From contig JAPFFF010000039.1 in the NCBI GenBank assembly GCA_039105265.1, forward strand, positions 1,364,001-1,428,000: 64,000 bases of DNA. The letters are read 5' to 3'. Under the pieces are notes generated by a model. It was not told the DNA's origin. It searched no databases and worked only from the letters and a program-made list of their open reading frames with translations. How positions within the stretch are numbered: the stretch's first letter is position 1; the number at the start of each line of letters is the position of its first letter. The translations under genes and the position numbers were made by a program. The stretch is from Tritrichomonas musculus (Eukaryota; Parabasalia; Tritrichomonadida; Tritrichomonadidae). Below are positions 41,222-50,799 of this stretch, piece by piece.

Positions 41222-42181
41222 TTATGTATATAACATCTTATCAAATGGTAGGAATTGCATCTCTATACAAAATGATTCGTTATCCGGAATTTTGATAGGG
41301 GTATTATATTCCCTACATGAATAAAACTCAATCCAAAATCTTTGGTCTGAAGAATTTAATTTATAATACTTTATTGGAACAAAATCAACATTAGAGTTAC
41401 CAATATAATTATGTAATGATTGTTCAGCTATGGATGAATATACTTTGCATGAATGCCTATCCCAAACATTATCAAAAGTAAGAACATCATCAAACTGATT
41501 TAGATACACATGCTTTTTATTCTGGTGTGGACCATCTCCAATATTAAATACTTCATCAAAATCCTGATTGGTTTTCTTTAATTTTAGAGCTATACCAAAC
41601 TCATCATCTTCATTTTCATTCCTAGGTGAAAATATTTTCTCATGGAAGCCATTTTTATCAAAATAACCATCTGATTGTATGTCTCTATCTACGACGTAAT
41701 CATTTTGAACAAAATTAATTTTAGTGTTCTTCCATACATTAGATATATTCCATTTAATAGATTTATCAATAGCATCAAAAAATCCTCTAAAATCCCCTTC
41801 AGTAGATATCCAATCAACAACAACAAAATCCCTTATTTCAAGATTGTCCTTATATCCTTGCATGGATAGCATGTTAAGAATTTTTGTATTTGTGTTAGCT
41901 CCCTCAACTTCATTAAATGATTGCTTTTTATATTTGGCAATTGTTATAGAAAATTCAAGCTTCCTCCTTTTAGATATCAGCCACATATTCCTAACACCAA
42001 TAATAGATTCCCCTCTATTAGCTGTACACCATTCAGGAGGGAAATTAAAATAGTATCTATTGAATTTGTCTTTATCTTGTTGACCATCTTCTAGAAAGAA
42101 TGCTGATTCGATAGGAATGGGTACCTGCTCATCTGTGATATTATCAATGGTTGGATGTAGTGATTTAAACCTACTATACAT
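41222..42181 (-). CDS. Probable minor capsid (penton-like) protein
   Basis: 319 residues starting at an ATG only 5 bp from the inner edge of the right terminal repeat, so its promoter must lie in the repeat. The sequence is beta-type; its end (RFWIEFYSCREYNTPIKIPD, then SFCIEMQF) resembles the closing strands of Maverick/virophage minor capsid proteins, where a phrase of the form F-x-V-x-F...P...D-N-F-x-L ends the jelly roll, as in the Mav2 protein at 58,667. The N-terminal part (FNFPPEWCTANRGESIIGVR) looks like a strand-loop-strand of a virion protein. Assignment as penton is tentative. Confidence 0.6.
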   Translation of the reverse strand: MYSRFKSLHPTIDNITDEQVPIPIESAFFLEDGQQDKDKFNRYYFNFPPEWCTANRGESIIGVRNMWLISKRRKLEFSITIAKYKKQSFNEVEGANTNTKILNMLSMQGYKDNLEIRDFVVVDWISTEGDFRGFFDAIDKSIKWNISNVWKNTKINFVQNDYVVDRDIQSDGYFDKNGFHEKIFSPRNENEDDEFGIALKLKKTNQDFDEVFNIGDGPHQNKKHVYLNQFDDVLTFDNVWDRHSCKVYSSIAEQSLHNYIGNSNVDFVPIKYYKLNSSDQRFWIEFYSCREYNTPIKIPDNESFCIEMQFLPFDKMLYT

Positions 42182-42185
42182 TTAT

Positions 42186-42758
42186 GATTCAATTAAAGAT
42201 TTATTTTTGAGTAGGTATCGGGTGTACATGAAGTGGTTGCATGAATAGATGTATGTGATGAGATATGGGAGATGATTGCATGAGTGGATGTGTGTGATGG
42301 TTGCATGAGATGATTTGCGATACAAGATATGGGAGATGATTGCATGAGATGAGTTGCATGAGATGATTGCATGAGTGGATTTGTGTGAGATGGGTTGCTT
42401 GAGATGATTGCATGAGATGGGTTGCTTGAGTGGATGTGTGTGATGTTTGTTTGAGATGGGTTGCTGTAGGAGTATGCTAGATAGGTTGGTATTAAGTAGT
42501 TATACATAGTGAAGGGGGGATAGATAACTAGTATAAGCAAATGGGGCTCTCCGTGTAGGGTGGCTGGGTGGGGGTTGCTTGGGGGCTGTTTGGAGATATG
42601 GTTTATTATAGCGAGGGAGCTTTTCAAAGCGAGGGAGCTATAATATAAAACATCTCCAAAGTACCTCAAATTATCGTCTCTTCAGGAAGCTTTCAAAGCC
42701 AGAGAGCCCCATTTGCTTATACTAGTTATCTATCCCCCCTTCACTATGTATAACTACT
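42186..42758. repeat. Right terminal inverted repeat of Mav1
   Basis: Mirror image of 20,934-21,506 (573 bp, one noticed mismatch, at 42,706). It contains the same nested inverted repeats (57-bp arms at 42,495-42,551 and 42,702-42,758) and the ATGATTGCATGAG-type tandem repeat at 42,212-42,467. Near-identity of the two repeats indicates recent transposition or gene conversion. Confidence 0.9.
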
Positions 42759-42763
42759 CCAAC
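42759..42763. other. Target-site duplication CCAAC, right of Mav1
   Basis: Second copy of the pentamer at 20,929-20,933. Sequence on both sides then continues as Mav2 terminal DNA (GTTAGCRTGACTCCAAC on the left, CGACTACC and similar repeats on the right). Confidence 0.8.
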
Positions 42764-42953
42764 GACCGTCTTTCACACGGCTCCCACACGACCAAACGGT
42801 CCTAAAAACACCTGTTAGCGTGACTCCAACGACTACCTCTTACACGGCTCCTCCATGCCGAAACGACCCCAACCAACACGTCTTTCACACTGCCGAAACG
42901 CACCCGTTAGCGTGACTCCATCCTCAGTGGAGTGACGGCTTCGGAGGTCTATC
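42764..42953. repeat. Mav2 subterminal repeats
   Basis: Short units recur: GTTAGCGTGACTCCA at about 42,814 and 42,906 (and GTTAGCATGACTCCA at 20,918), TGCCGAAACG at 42,857, 42,892 and 20,892, and CTTTCACAC or CTTACACGGC elements. They form a degenerate ~90-bp repeat and are probably the subterminal part of the Mav2 inverted repeat, leading up to the polymerase gene. Confidence 0.6.
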
Positions 42954-43592
42954 ATGACCACCCCATATCCACACTTTTTATCAGGTATGAAAGAAATGAA
43001 CTACAACCAATCCGTCGAAATCGATGACGCAAACGTAGTCGACTACAACCATCTGAGACGATTAGCTCGTATGCTGGACATCAGCAACGATGACATCCGC
43101 GAATCATACAACACAGCCAAACGTAGACTGGGTATCTCAGGGGTTGTCACCAAAAAGATATTCAACCAAAACAAGTCCCGTTTCGTGGATGAGTTAGTCG
43201 GTATCATCGTCGATAGAGCCCTTGAACTTGGTTATAGCAACGATGACACCAAATTCATGTCCTTCTACAACTTCGCGAAGGGATATCAAGCTGGGAAGCA
43301 CGCTGACAAGGTATTCAATGACGAATTCATGAACATGGGACCTCAACCAGAGATCAAACACTTAGATGTTCCTCATACACCCAAGCATCAACGACAACCA
43401 ATAAGGTACGTCGATACTGATGACTGCCTCTTCAACAAACTCAACAGAAATCGAAAGAAGTCCCATCGTGAAGATGTCATCAGCAAAGACAACGTAGACT
43501 CAGATTCGATAGGGAACTCCATAAACGAGATACGTCCGATATCAGAGAGCACATCAACGACATCAAAGAGTTCTGGAGAACCCAATCGTTGA
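42954..43592 (+). pseudogene. N-terminal part of Mav2 polymerase, frame-shifted off
   Basis: A 212-residue frame with a good ATG and folded, helical content (VDYNHLRRLARMLDISNDDI; KSRFVDELVGIIVDRALELG) ending in a Ser/Thr-rich tail. The polymerase frame behind it has no ATG until about residue 50 of its open part, but stays open back to 43,472, where it reads DIREHINDIKEFWRTQSLKK, a better protein than the Ser/Thr tail of this frame. So the two probably formed one gene and a small indel near 43,500-43,540 split them. Programmed frameshifting or a separate small gene are alternatives. Confidence 0.5.
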
Positions 43593-46500
43593 AGAAGACC
43601 CAAATTGAGAAAGACCTTGAAGAATTCGATATCTGGACCCCAGATGAACGTCGTGAAGAAAACATCAACAACCTCAAATCCTTCAGGGAATGGAAAGAAC
43701 TGGGTAATGAGCAGCAGAGAATCGTTGACGATATCATGGAACAACTCGAAAGAAATCCACATCGATGGACCATCAATATCGAAGAGCTCAACAACAAGGG
43801 TCGTAAGCAGTTGTTCCCTCGATTGAAAGAGTTCTTCGAAGAACTCATGGAGAATACGCCCATCATCGAGATGTACAAGATCCAGTTCAAGGTGAATGGT
43901 GAGTGGAAGTCCAAACCGTTAACACCCAAAGTAATGAACAAACTTATAGAGAACCTCACTGAACAGAACTTCATCTTCGACCTCGAAGACATCATCCCAG
44001 ATTACTTCTATGAAGAAGGTGGTGAAGAACTCCCTACTTGGTCCCTCTTTACGGAGCTCAGTTTCAGCCCCTACCAAAAGTACGACGGTAACAAAGATCG
44101 TGGTGGTGACTTCTTTCCATACTTGACCATCCCGAACACTCCCAAAGTATTAGTCGATTACCTCAAACGTTTCCAGATATTCGACTCATTGATTGACGAC
44201 AAGGGTAAACAACGATGTGAACTCAATGACTGTTGCTTCGTCTATGCACTCATGATGACCGATTGCTATGATGAACCAACCCTAAACCAGATTCGTTTAC
44301 GTATCCAGAATCGATACCTGTCGCAGGGTTCCATAGAGAAGATCTGTCAAGAGTTTCACATCCATATCAAGTTGTCGTACATCGATGAAGACACTGCCGG
44401 AAAGAACAAGAAACAGACGAATCGTACCACTAAGAAAAATGGTTCACGACCACCCTACTATGGAGTTCCCATTGAAGAAGTCCTTAACAACAGAGTCCAT
44501 CACCTCTGCATTTACAAGGGCCATTACTTTCTCGAAGAAGAGACTCCCTTTAGCGGCTACTACATCAAGCACCTCCATGAATGTGAATCCGATGAGAGCA
44601 TGTTCGACAAAGAGATCTATCACGGAAGAGTATTTGACGGTCGCTCAAGAGTGAAGTCATCTCAGTTGCTCCGTTTGATGATGAGTCAGAACTATTTCAT
44701 CCCCATCACGTACGGTCAGTGCCGAATCCTCAAGACGGTCTTCTTCAACGAGATCAACAACGATCTCTCCAACGTAAACCTCGACTACGACGAACAATAC
44801 TGCACGAGATTCATCGAACCACCTATCTCAAAGACATCCTCCTCACCGAAAATGCCCCCAACATATTGGTTCGCAGACTTCGAAGCCGATTCAACTAAGA
44901 CACCCCATCGATCATACATGTGCGTGATCCACAAAGATAACGGTCGTCTCAAGAAAGAGTTCGTTGGCGAAGACTGTGACAGACAACTCCTTGAGTTCTT
45001 ACCTGATGGTGCAGTCGTCTACTTCCACAACTTAGCGTACGACATCCGAATGATCCGAACAAAGGGTGCCACCACATTAGAATCCTTCCAGAACGGTATC
45101 ACTAAGTCCATCATCAAGGGAACCAAGGTGATGAAAGCTGATGTCAAGTACAACGGTAAGACCATTCACTTCAAAGACTCTCTCCCCATTCTGACATGCA
45201 AACTCAGTGAGTTCCCTATGATGTTCAACCTCGATGGTATTCAGAAAGAGATCTTCCCATACAAGTACTACTCTCTCGAACGCCTCAAAGAGAATCCCGC
45301 TATCGGTACCATCTCTGAAGCTGGTCTAAGAGAAGATCGTTTATGGACCGCCGAAGACATCCAGACCTTCAACGAAAACATCGACAGCATTCCCGGTTGC
45401 AGAATCGATGACGACCACTTCGATATGTGGAAGTACGTTTCGTTCTACTGTCAGCAAGACGTTAACATCCTTCGTTTAGGGTTCACTCAGTTCCGAAATG
45501 ACTTCAAGAAAGACTTCAACATCGATCCCTACAACTTCATCTCCATCTCGTCACTAGCCAACGAGGTATTCAAGCAACAAGTGTATTACCCTAATGGGAA
45601 CCTATTCGAAGTAGGTGGCGTTGTCAGAAAGTTCATGTCCCAAGCCGTTTATGGTGGTCGTTGTATGACTGCCTACAACAAGAAATGGTGGGTGAAGAAA
45701 CACTTAAGTGACTTCGATGCCGTTAGTCTCTATCCATCCGCCATGGCGAGATTACACGTTGTTGAAGGTCGACCAAAGGTCATCACTGAAGACAAACTCA
45801 ACTACGAATTCCTCTCCAACCAGTCCGCTTACGTCGTCGAAATCGAGATCACCAAAGTCCACAAACATTACCCATTCCCATTGATAGTTCGAAAGGTCAA
45901 CGGATTGAACCTCAACGATGATAACCTAGTCGAAGGTGAGTCAGTGCATATGGTTGTCGACAACATCGCTCTCGAAGACCTCATCAAGTTCCAGAAGATA
46001 GAGTATCGCCTCATCAAAGGTTACTACTGGGATGGTAATACAGATGATCGTATCCAGAGTGTCATCAAAGACATCTTCAACAAGAGACTTCAGTACAAGA
46101 AAGACGGCAATCCACTCCAACTCGTCTACAAACTCATCATGAACTCCTGCTATGGAAAGACCATTGAGAGACCTCACGACAAAGACTACAAGTACATCCA
46201 CAATCGTGACCTGGACAAGTACGTCATGAAGAACTACAACAAGATCATCGAAGACGTTGAACTCGAGAACTCCGACATGCATGCAGTCAAGGTGATGACA
46301 CCAATCGATAAGCACTTCAACTTCAGCCTCCTTGGTATCCAAGTCCTTTCCATGAGCAAACGTATCATGAATGAGGTCATGTGTCTCGCTTACGACATTG
46401 GTTGCCACATCTACTACCAAGACACTGATAGCATGCACATCGAAACCGATGACATCCCCAAACTAGTATCCGCTTACAAAGACATGTACGGAAGAGACCT

Positions 46501-46915
46501 TATCGGATCCAATCTCGGACAATTCCATTCCGATTTCCCCACCATCAACAACCATAAAGAGACACCCGTTTCGGTTGAATCCATTTTCCTCATGAAGAAG
46601 ATGTACATCGATAAGCTCACTGACAGTACCGGAGACATCGATTACATGATCCGTGGAAAGGGCATCACTCAGAACAGTATCAAGCATGAGTATCAGTCAC
46701 GATTTGATGGTAATCCAATGTCCCTCTATAAACACATCTTCGATGGACACCAAGTCACTTTCGACTTAACGAAAGGTCAACCATGCTTCGCCATGAACAA
46801 GAACATGACTGTATCCACTCTCGAGAAGTTCCAACGACGAATCAAAACCACTTACGATATCGGTTCCTTCACGGACTACTTCAACGACAAAAATGAATTG
46901 GCTCAGACGTTGTAA
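43472..46915 (+). CDS. Protein-primed DNA polymerase B (Mav2 copy)
   Basis: The open frame begins at 43,472, after a stop. There is no plausible own start: a TTG at 43,589 is the first alternative codon and the first ATG is well inside. About 1,108 residues follow the TTG. All motifs are intact: WFADFEAD (exonuclease I), VVYFHNLAYD (II), YVSFYCQQD (III), DFDAVSLYPSAM (A, near 45,715), LIMNSCYGK (B), YYQDTDSMH (C, near 46,415) and KKMYIDK. It shares domain order but only moderate identity with the Mav1 enzyme and lacks its LPGF domain. Codons favour C/G endings, unlike Mav1. Its last 13 bp overlap the end of the convergent integrase gene. The missing start makes function doubtful without the upstream frame. 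Confidence 0.85.
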   Translation, partial: RCHQQRQRRLRFDRELHKRDTSDIREHINDIKEFWRTQSLKKTQIEKDLEEFDIWTPDERREENINNLKSFREWKELGNEQQRIVDDIMEQLERNPHRWTINIEELNNKGRKQLFPRLKEFFEELMENTPIIEMYKIQFKVNGEWKSKPLTPKVMNKLIENLTEQNFIFDLEDIIPDYFYEEGGEELPTWSLFTELSFSPYQKYDGNKDRGGDFFPYLTIPNTPKVLVDYLKRFQIFDSLIDDKGKQRCELNDCCFVYALMMTDCYDEPTLNQIRLRIQNRYLSQGSIEKICQEFHIHIKLSYIDEDTAGKNKKQTNRTTKKNGSRPPYYGVPIEEVLNNRVHHLCIYKGHYFLEEETPFSGYYIKHLHECESDESMFDKEIYHGRVFDGRSRVKSSQLLRLMMSQNYFIPITYGQCRILKTVFFNEINNDLSNVNLDYDEQYCTRFIEPPISKTSSSPKMPPTYWFADFEADSTKTPHRSYMCVIHKDNGRLKKEFVGEDCDRQLLEFLPDGAVVYFHNLAYDIRMIRTKGATTLESFQNGITKSIIKGTKVMKADVKYNGKTIHFKDSLPILTCKLSEFPMMFNLDGIQKEIFPYKYYSLERLKENPAIGTISEAGLREDRLWTAEDIQTFNENIDSIPGCRIDDDHFDMWKYVSFYCQQDVNILRLGFTQFRNDFKKDFNIDPYNFISISSLANEVFKQQVYYPNGNLFEVGGVVRKFMSQAVYGGRCMTAYNKKWWVKKHLSDFDAVSLYPSAMARLHVVEGRPKVITEDKLNYEFLSNQSAYVVEIEITKVHKHYPFPLIVRKVNGLNLNDDNLVEGESVHMVVDNIALEDLIKFQKIEYRLIKGYYWDGNTDDRIQSVIKDIFNKRLQYKKDGNPLQLVYKLIMNSCYGKTIERPHDKDYKYIHNRDLDKYVMKNYNKIIEDVELENSDMHAVKVMTPIDKHFNFSLLGIQVLSMSKRIMNEVMCLAYDIGCHIYYQDTDSMHIETDDIPKLVSAYKDMYGRDLIGSNLGQFHSDFPTINNHKETPVSVESIFLMKKMYIDKLTDSTGDIDYMIRGKGITQNSIKHEYQSRFDGNPMSLYKHIFDGHQVTFDLTKGQPCFAMNKNMTVSTLEKFQRRIKTTYDIGSFTDYFNDKNELAQTL

Positions 46916-48675
46916 TCGATTCGGTAACGAGGTACCATCTGGGATCTATTTTTATCATCAACCGCCTCGTATAGACCGTTCTTGAATCCCTCGATGTAGT
47001 ACTTCCCTGGTTGGATCACTGATCTTCTCTTCGACATCGAGTCTTTCTCGTTGTAGATCTTCACTGAGGTACCCTGATCGAGATTGAATCCACGTTGACT
47101 CATGATGTTGTAGTTCTCTTGGCAGATTCGTCTACAGATGTACTCTTCTAGTTCTTCATCGTCTTGGACCATCGCTGGTGATACATCCATCCCCGCGTAC
47201 TTGCTGAGTGTCCCATGAGTGGATTCGTTGTATTGGCTCACCAGTGACTTCATGATCCCTGGGGTTATGTCTTTGACTTCCATGTTGTAGGCCATGTCCC
47301 TGATGGTTCTCACTACACGATCCAGTATCCCTAAGGAGCCATGTAACGGGTCCGTGGTGTCTTTATCGTCTTTGTTCTTCATGAAGTCGGGATATACGTT
47401 GACCTTCATTCGGGGTACTTCCGTGAACGTGATGTTGTGAGCAGCATAGAACCTCCAGGCATAGTCCGAGTTGAACGCTTTCTCTCCATCCCCTTGAAGG
47501 TACATCACTCGCATACCATCCCGAATGAGCTTCTGTAACGTTTTGAAGAATGTGGTAGCCGTCTTGATGTCCTTTACGGATACTCTCAGTGTCTTCTCTT
47601 CGTCAGTGGCATTGTCGTTGAATAGGACCTCGTTCATCAACTCCACGAATAGGTATCTCGTGTTGACATTGATAGCGAATAGTTAACAGAGTTTGCCCAC
47701 GAACACCAAGTCGATGATGTATGTACCTCTGCGAGCAACCTTGTGTAGTTGATACTTCTTGAGGTTCTCTTTCAATGGGAAGTACGTTGTGGTTGTTGTC
47801 TCAATGGGTTTCAGATCAGGGTGGAGTCTCTTGAGGGAGCTGACCTTTTAGGGTGACTTGAATGCAATCACTTGAGGAGTCATTCGATCATGAATGGTCT
47901 TGAAGGTACCAGGCTGTTTGTGGAATCGATCGAGATACGTTTGGTACCACTCTTCAATGGGTTTACTCGTTTGCGGCCATCCACTGGAGACTCTCGCGAA
48001 CTCTTCCAACGTTAGTAGCTTGTCGTGATTGAAGGTGACGTAGTTGTTCAGCTTGTCGGAGAAGTCGTCATGGTACTTGATCTTAACGGGTCTCACCGCA
48101 GGAGGTCGTCTCTTCTTGGATCCATCGTCGTTGTATGCATTATCAGGGTGCTTCTGATTCCATCGTTGACGGAATTCATCCCAAAGGAGTTCTCTGTCTT
48201 CGGGTTGCTTCAGGGCTTTGATGTACGATAGGTTCGTGAATTGATACTTCGTTGGGGGTGTCATCGTGGAGTTGACCTTGTCGATGAGTTCGTTACGGGC
48301 TGTACTAATGGCTGTGGCCCTGATGATCTGCTTCTGTCGTGTCTCTTTACGAAGTCGTTTGTAACGATCCAAGATCGATGTGCAGTAACCGATTAGTTCA
48401 TGGACGATGTACTCTCTATTGTGTTGGAAGCATTCACGGATTTGTTGCTTCATGGTTGGATCGCTGATGGATTTCCCCGTCGAGGATATATAGTCAACGA
48501 TACCGAGATTGATGATCTGTTGTCGTGAGCTCTCGTTGTTGAGGAATTGGTTGATGTCAGCTTCTACGTCAGGATCGATATCGTTCTCCGTTAACGTAGT
48601 TGGATTGAGGACACTTCTTCCAGTGATTCGGGCTTTGATGTACTCGACGAGGGTGTTTGCTAGTTGGTTCGACAT
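46903..48675 (-). pseudogene. Maverick integrase with two in-frame stops (Mav2)
   Basis: One minus-strand frame runs from ATG 48,675 to TGA 46,903, broken by TAA at 47,848-47,850 and TAA at 47,683-47,685. The first 275 residues are helical with basic clusters. The catalytic core begins between the stops (RRGTYIIDLVFVGKL, first Asp) and continues after the second (LFAINVNTRYLFVE, then MRVMYLQGDGEKAF with the second Asp). The third catalytic position reads LGILDRVVRTIRD, an aspartate instead of glutamate. The C-terminal part after about 47,080 looks barrel-like. Length before breakage would be about 590 residues, longer than the Mav1 enzyme because of the N-terminal extension. The element can probably no longer integrate by itself. 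Confidence 0.75.
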
Positions 48676-48713
48676 TTATGCCCCATAAAAGGTTTTTAAC
48701 CTGAACGAAAGAT

Positions 48714-48857
48714 ATGAGCGGAGACGCATTCACGTTACCACCACTCAAGAAACGTCATGAACGAAAGACCTTCGCGACGAAGACACTGAAGCTGATCCAT
48801 TCACGACTCCAATACTATCGAAAGGTTCTTAACCAACCCGAGAGCGATGACCCATAG
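48714..48857 (+). CDS. Small basic protein, 47 residues (Mav2)
   Basis: A short frame with Mav2-type codon use: MSGDAFTLPPLKKRHERKTF at the start, then a basic helix and an acidic end. It diverges from the integrase start with 38 bp between the ATGs; GGTTTTTAAC lies 14-23 bases upstream, similar to the Maverick T-box. Not recognised; possibly a real micro-gene. The AT-rich insertion begins just after it. Confidence 0.4.
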   Translation: MSGDAFTLPPLKKRHERKTFATKTLKLIHSRLQYYRKVLNQPESDDP

Positions 48858-48879
48858 AAGATACTATACATGCGGCTTT

Positions 48880-50799
48880 GGGAGAGTTTGGGATGGAAAA
48901 TCCTCCCAAATGATCGTTTTTCATTCAATCGATTCCCAAAAATAAACGTATGGATTAGGTCCCTTACTTAGACTTATATATTTACATGAATATAAAATTT
49001 TATAATTTTAATATAAAAAATATCTAAAAATCTGAAATAAGCAATAAAATTATATAAATTTAATCTTTTGTTATTGAACTAAATAATTTTATTTTACTAA
49101 TTTATAACAATTTGAATGAAATAATATTTCTTTTTGTTTAATGGTTAAAATGAATATAAAAAATTTTATAAAAGGATTTATGTTCGATATTTATCAAAGG
49201 TTTTTTTTTTTTAATTTAAGTAAAAAGAGTGTTTATACTCGAAGTTCTCTAAATAGTAGAATTTTAAAAATATAAATAAATTAATTCAATAATTAAAAAC
49301 ATGTTTAAAAAGATTAAATTATTAAAAATTAAATTTTTAAAATATTCAATCTTTGATCTAGAAAGTTATTCTCATTGAAATTATAACGTTTGCTTTTTTA
49401 CTTCAAAATAGATAATTAAACCATTTTTAATAGATTTGCGGATCTGTGCTTCGAATTCGCTATCAAATATTTTCAAATTTATGTTGCATTTATATGAAAT
49501 TATGACAAGATAATATTTAACTAATAAAAATAGTTATTTTATTATATTTTGAATCTTGATAATGAATAAATTATTCAATAGTTCATTGGAAATTTTAATT
49601 ATTTAACAAGAACGGAAACTTTTTATTTTGTATAAAAATAAGCTAGCATTAAATAAAATGTAAAAATCATTTAATAATATAGATTATTAAATGAAATATG
49701 ATTATTCAATTAGCTTCTGCTTGTGGCGTAGTTGGAGTGAAGATTAAACCATTTTATCTGAATATTGGTGCAGTTAAAGTAAAAAATTTGGTGTATTTAG
49801 AGTGAATATTGGTATATTATAGAAGAAAGTCGATGTAGTTAGAGAGAAGATTTGTGTAGCTGAGTTGAAGATTGTAGTATAGTTGAATTGAATATTGGTG
49901 TAGTTATAATCAAGATTTGTGCAGTTAAATAGAAAAATTGCGTAATTTGACTGAAAGTTAGTTTAAATGAGAGACGGTGTAGTTAAAACGAATATTGTCA
50001 TAATTTGTCTGAATATTGATATAGTTAGAGGGTAGATTGGTGTAGATAAAATAAAGTTTGGTATAATTTATCTGAAGATTGATTTGGTTAGAGCGAAGAT
50101 GGCGTAGTTTAGCTGAAAATTGGTATAATTAGAGCAAATATCGGCTTAATTAGAGCGAATATTAGTGTAATTTGAATGAAGATAGGTTAAACTGAAGATT
50201 GACCAAAAAAAAAATATTATAAAAACAGTGAATTTTTTATGAATTAAATGAATAATATTTTGCTAAACAATAAATTACTTCAAGAAAATTTGTCCTTGAA
50301 AAACTGTTTGATGAGTTATGAGCAAAATATACTGAGCTTTTTGAGAGATGAGGTGAATAAAAAAATTGAATTATATTATTCAAAGATTTCAAATAAAATG
50401 TTTATTTTTTGAGTTGGGAGAGCCTACTTTTTGAATTTGGGATAGATTTCCCATCTCAAAAATTAAAATATTACCAATTTTTAAAAAATTCGTACTAGTT
50501 TCTAAAAAAAAAAAATAAATTATTATATAATTTTAACTTAAATTAATTTTTTACAACAAAATAATTACAATTTAAATTTATTTCTCTACATTATTTCGCG
50601 ATATTTATGAAATTTTTCTTGGGAGAGCTGGGCTTTCAATTTTTGGGAAATTTGGGATTCCCAAAAAGGCCAATTCCTTGGAGGTTTAATAGAAAATTGT
50701 CCTTGAGAAAAATCGGTTATTTTCCCAAGAATTGAATACATGTTCTCCCAAGATTTTTTGCATAAATATCTTTCAAATATTTACTATATATATTATATA
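48880..50799. other. AT-rich insertion in Mav2, left part
   Basis: No gene. The composition drops to host-like A+T right after the 47-residue ORF. The left border has GGAAAATCCTCCCAAATG (48,896-48,913) and the right border near 52,455 has the approximate complement TTTGGGAATTTTCCGCATC, a possible but weak inverted repeat of one large insertion. GGGAGAG/TTTGGGA words recur at about 50,410, 50,620 and 50,690. A 22-24-bp degenerate minisatellite fills 49,725-50,190. Confidence 0.5.
49725..50190. repeat. Degenerate 22-24-bp minisatellite
   Basis: Around twenty diverged units of GTGTAGTTAGAGYGAAKATT recur in tandem on the plus strand. Strong divergence between units indicates age. It encodes no long frame. 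Confidence 0.7.

Larger units (their letters stand above)
20934..42758. mobile_element. Complete Maverick/Polinton (Mav1), 21.8 kb
   Basis: Starts AGTAGTTATAC and ends with the exact complement, has 573-bp terminal inverted repeats and is flanked by CCAAC duplications. Gene order from the left: unknown (-), fibre (+), polymerase B (-), HNH nuclease (+), then a long minus-strand run of basic coiled-coil protein, bZIP-like protein, unknown, conserved cysteine protein, proline-rich protein, major capsid, coiled-coil protein, tail-rich protein, core protein, ATPase, integrase and minor capsid-like protein. Every gene is open, so this copy may have been functional recently. It is inserted in the terminal region of Mav2, so it arrived later. 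Confidence 0.9.

Noticed and set aside
45941-46438. 165-residue minus-strand frame under the Mav2 polymerase
   Set aside because: Valine/aspartate-rich antisense shadow caused by NNC codon preference on the sense strand.
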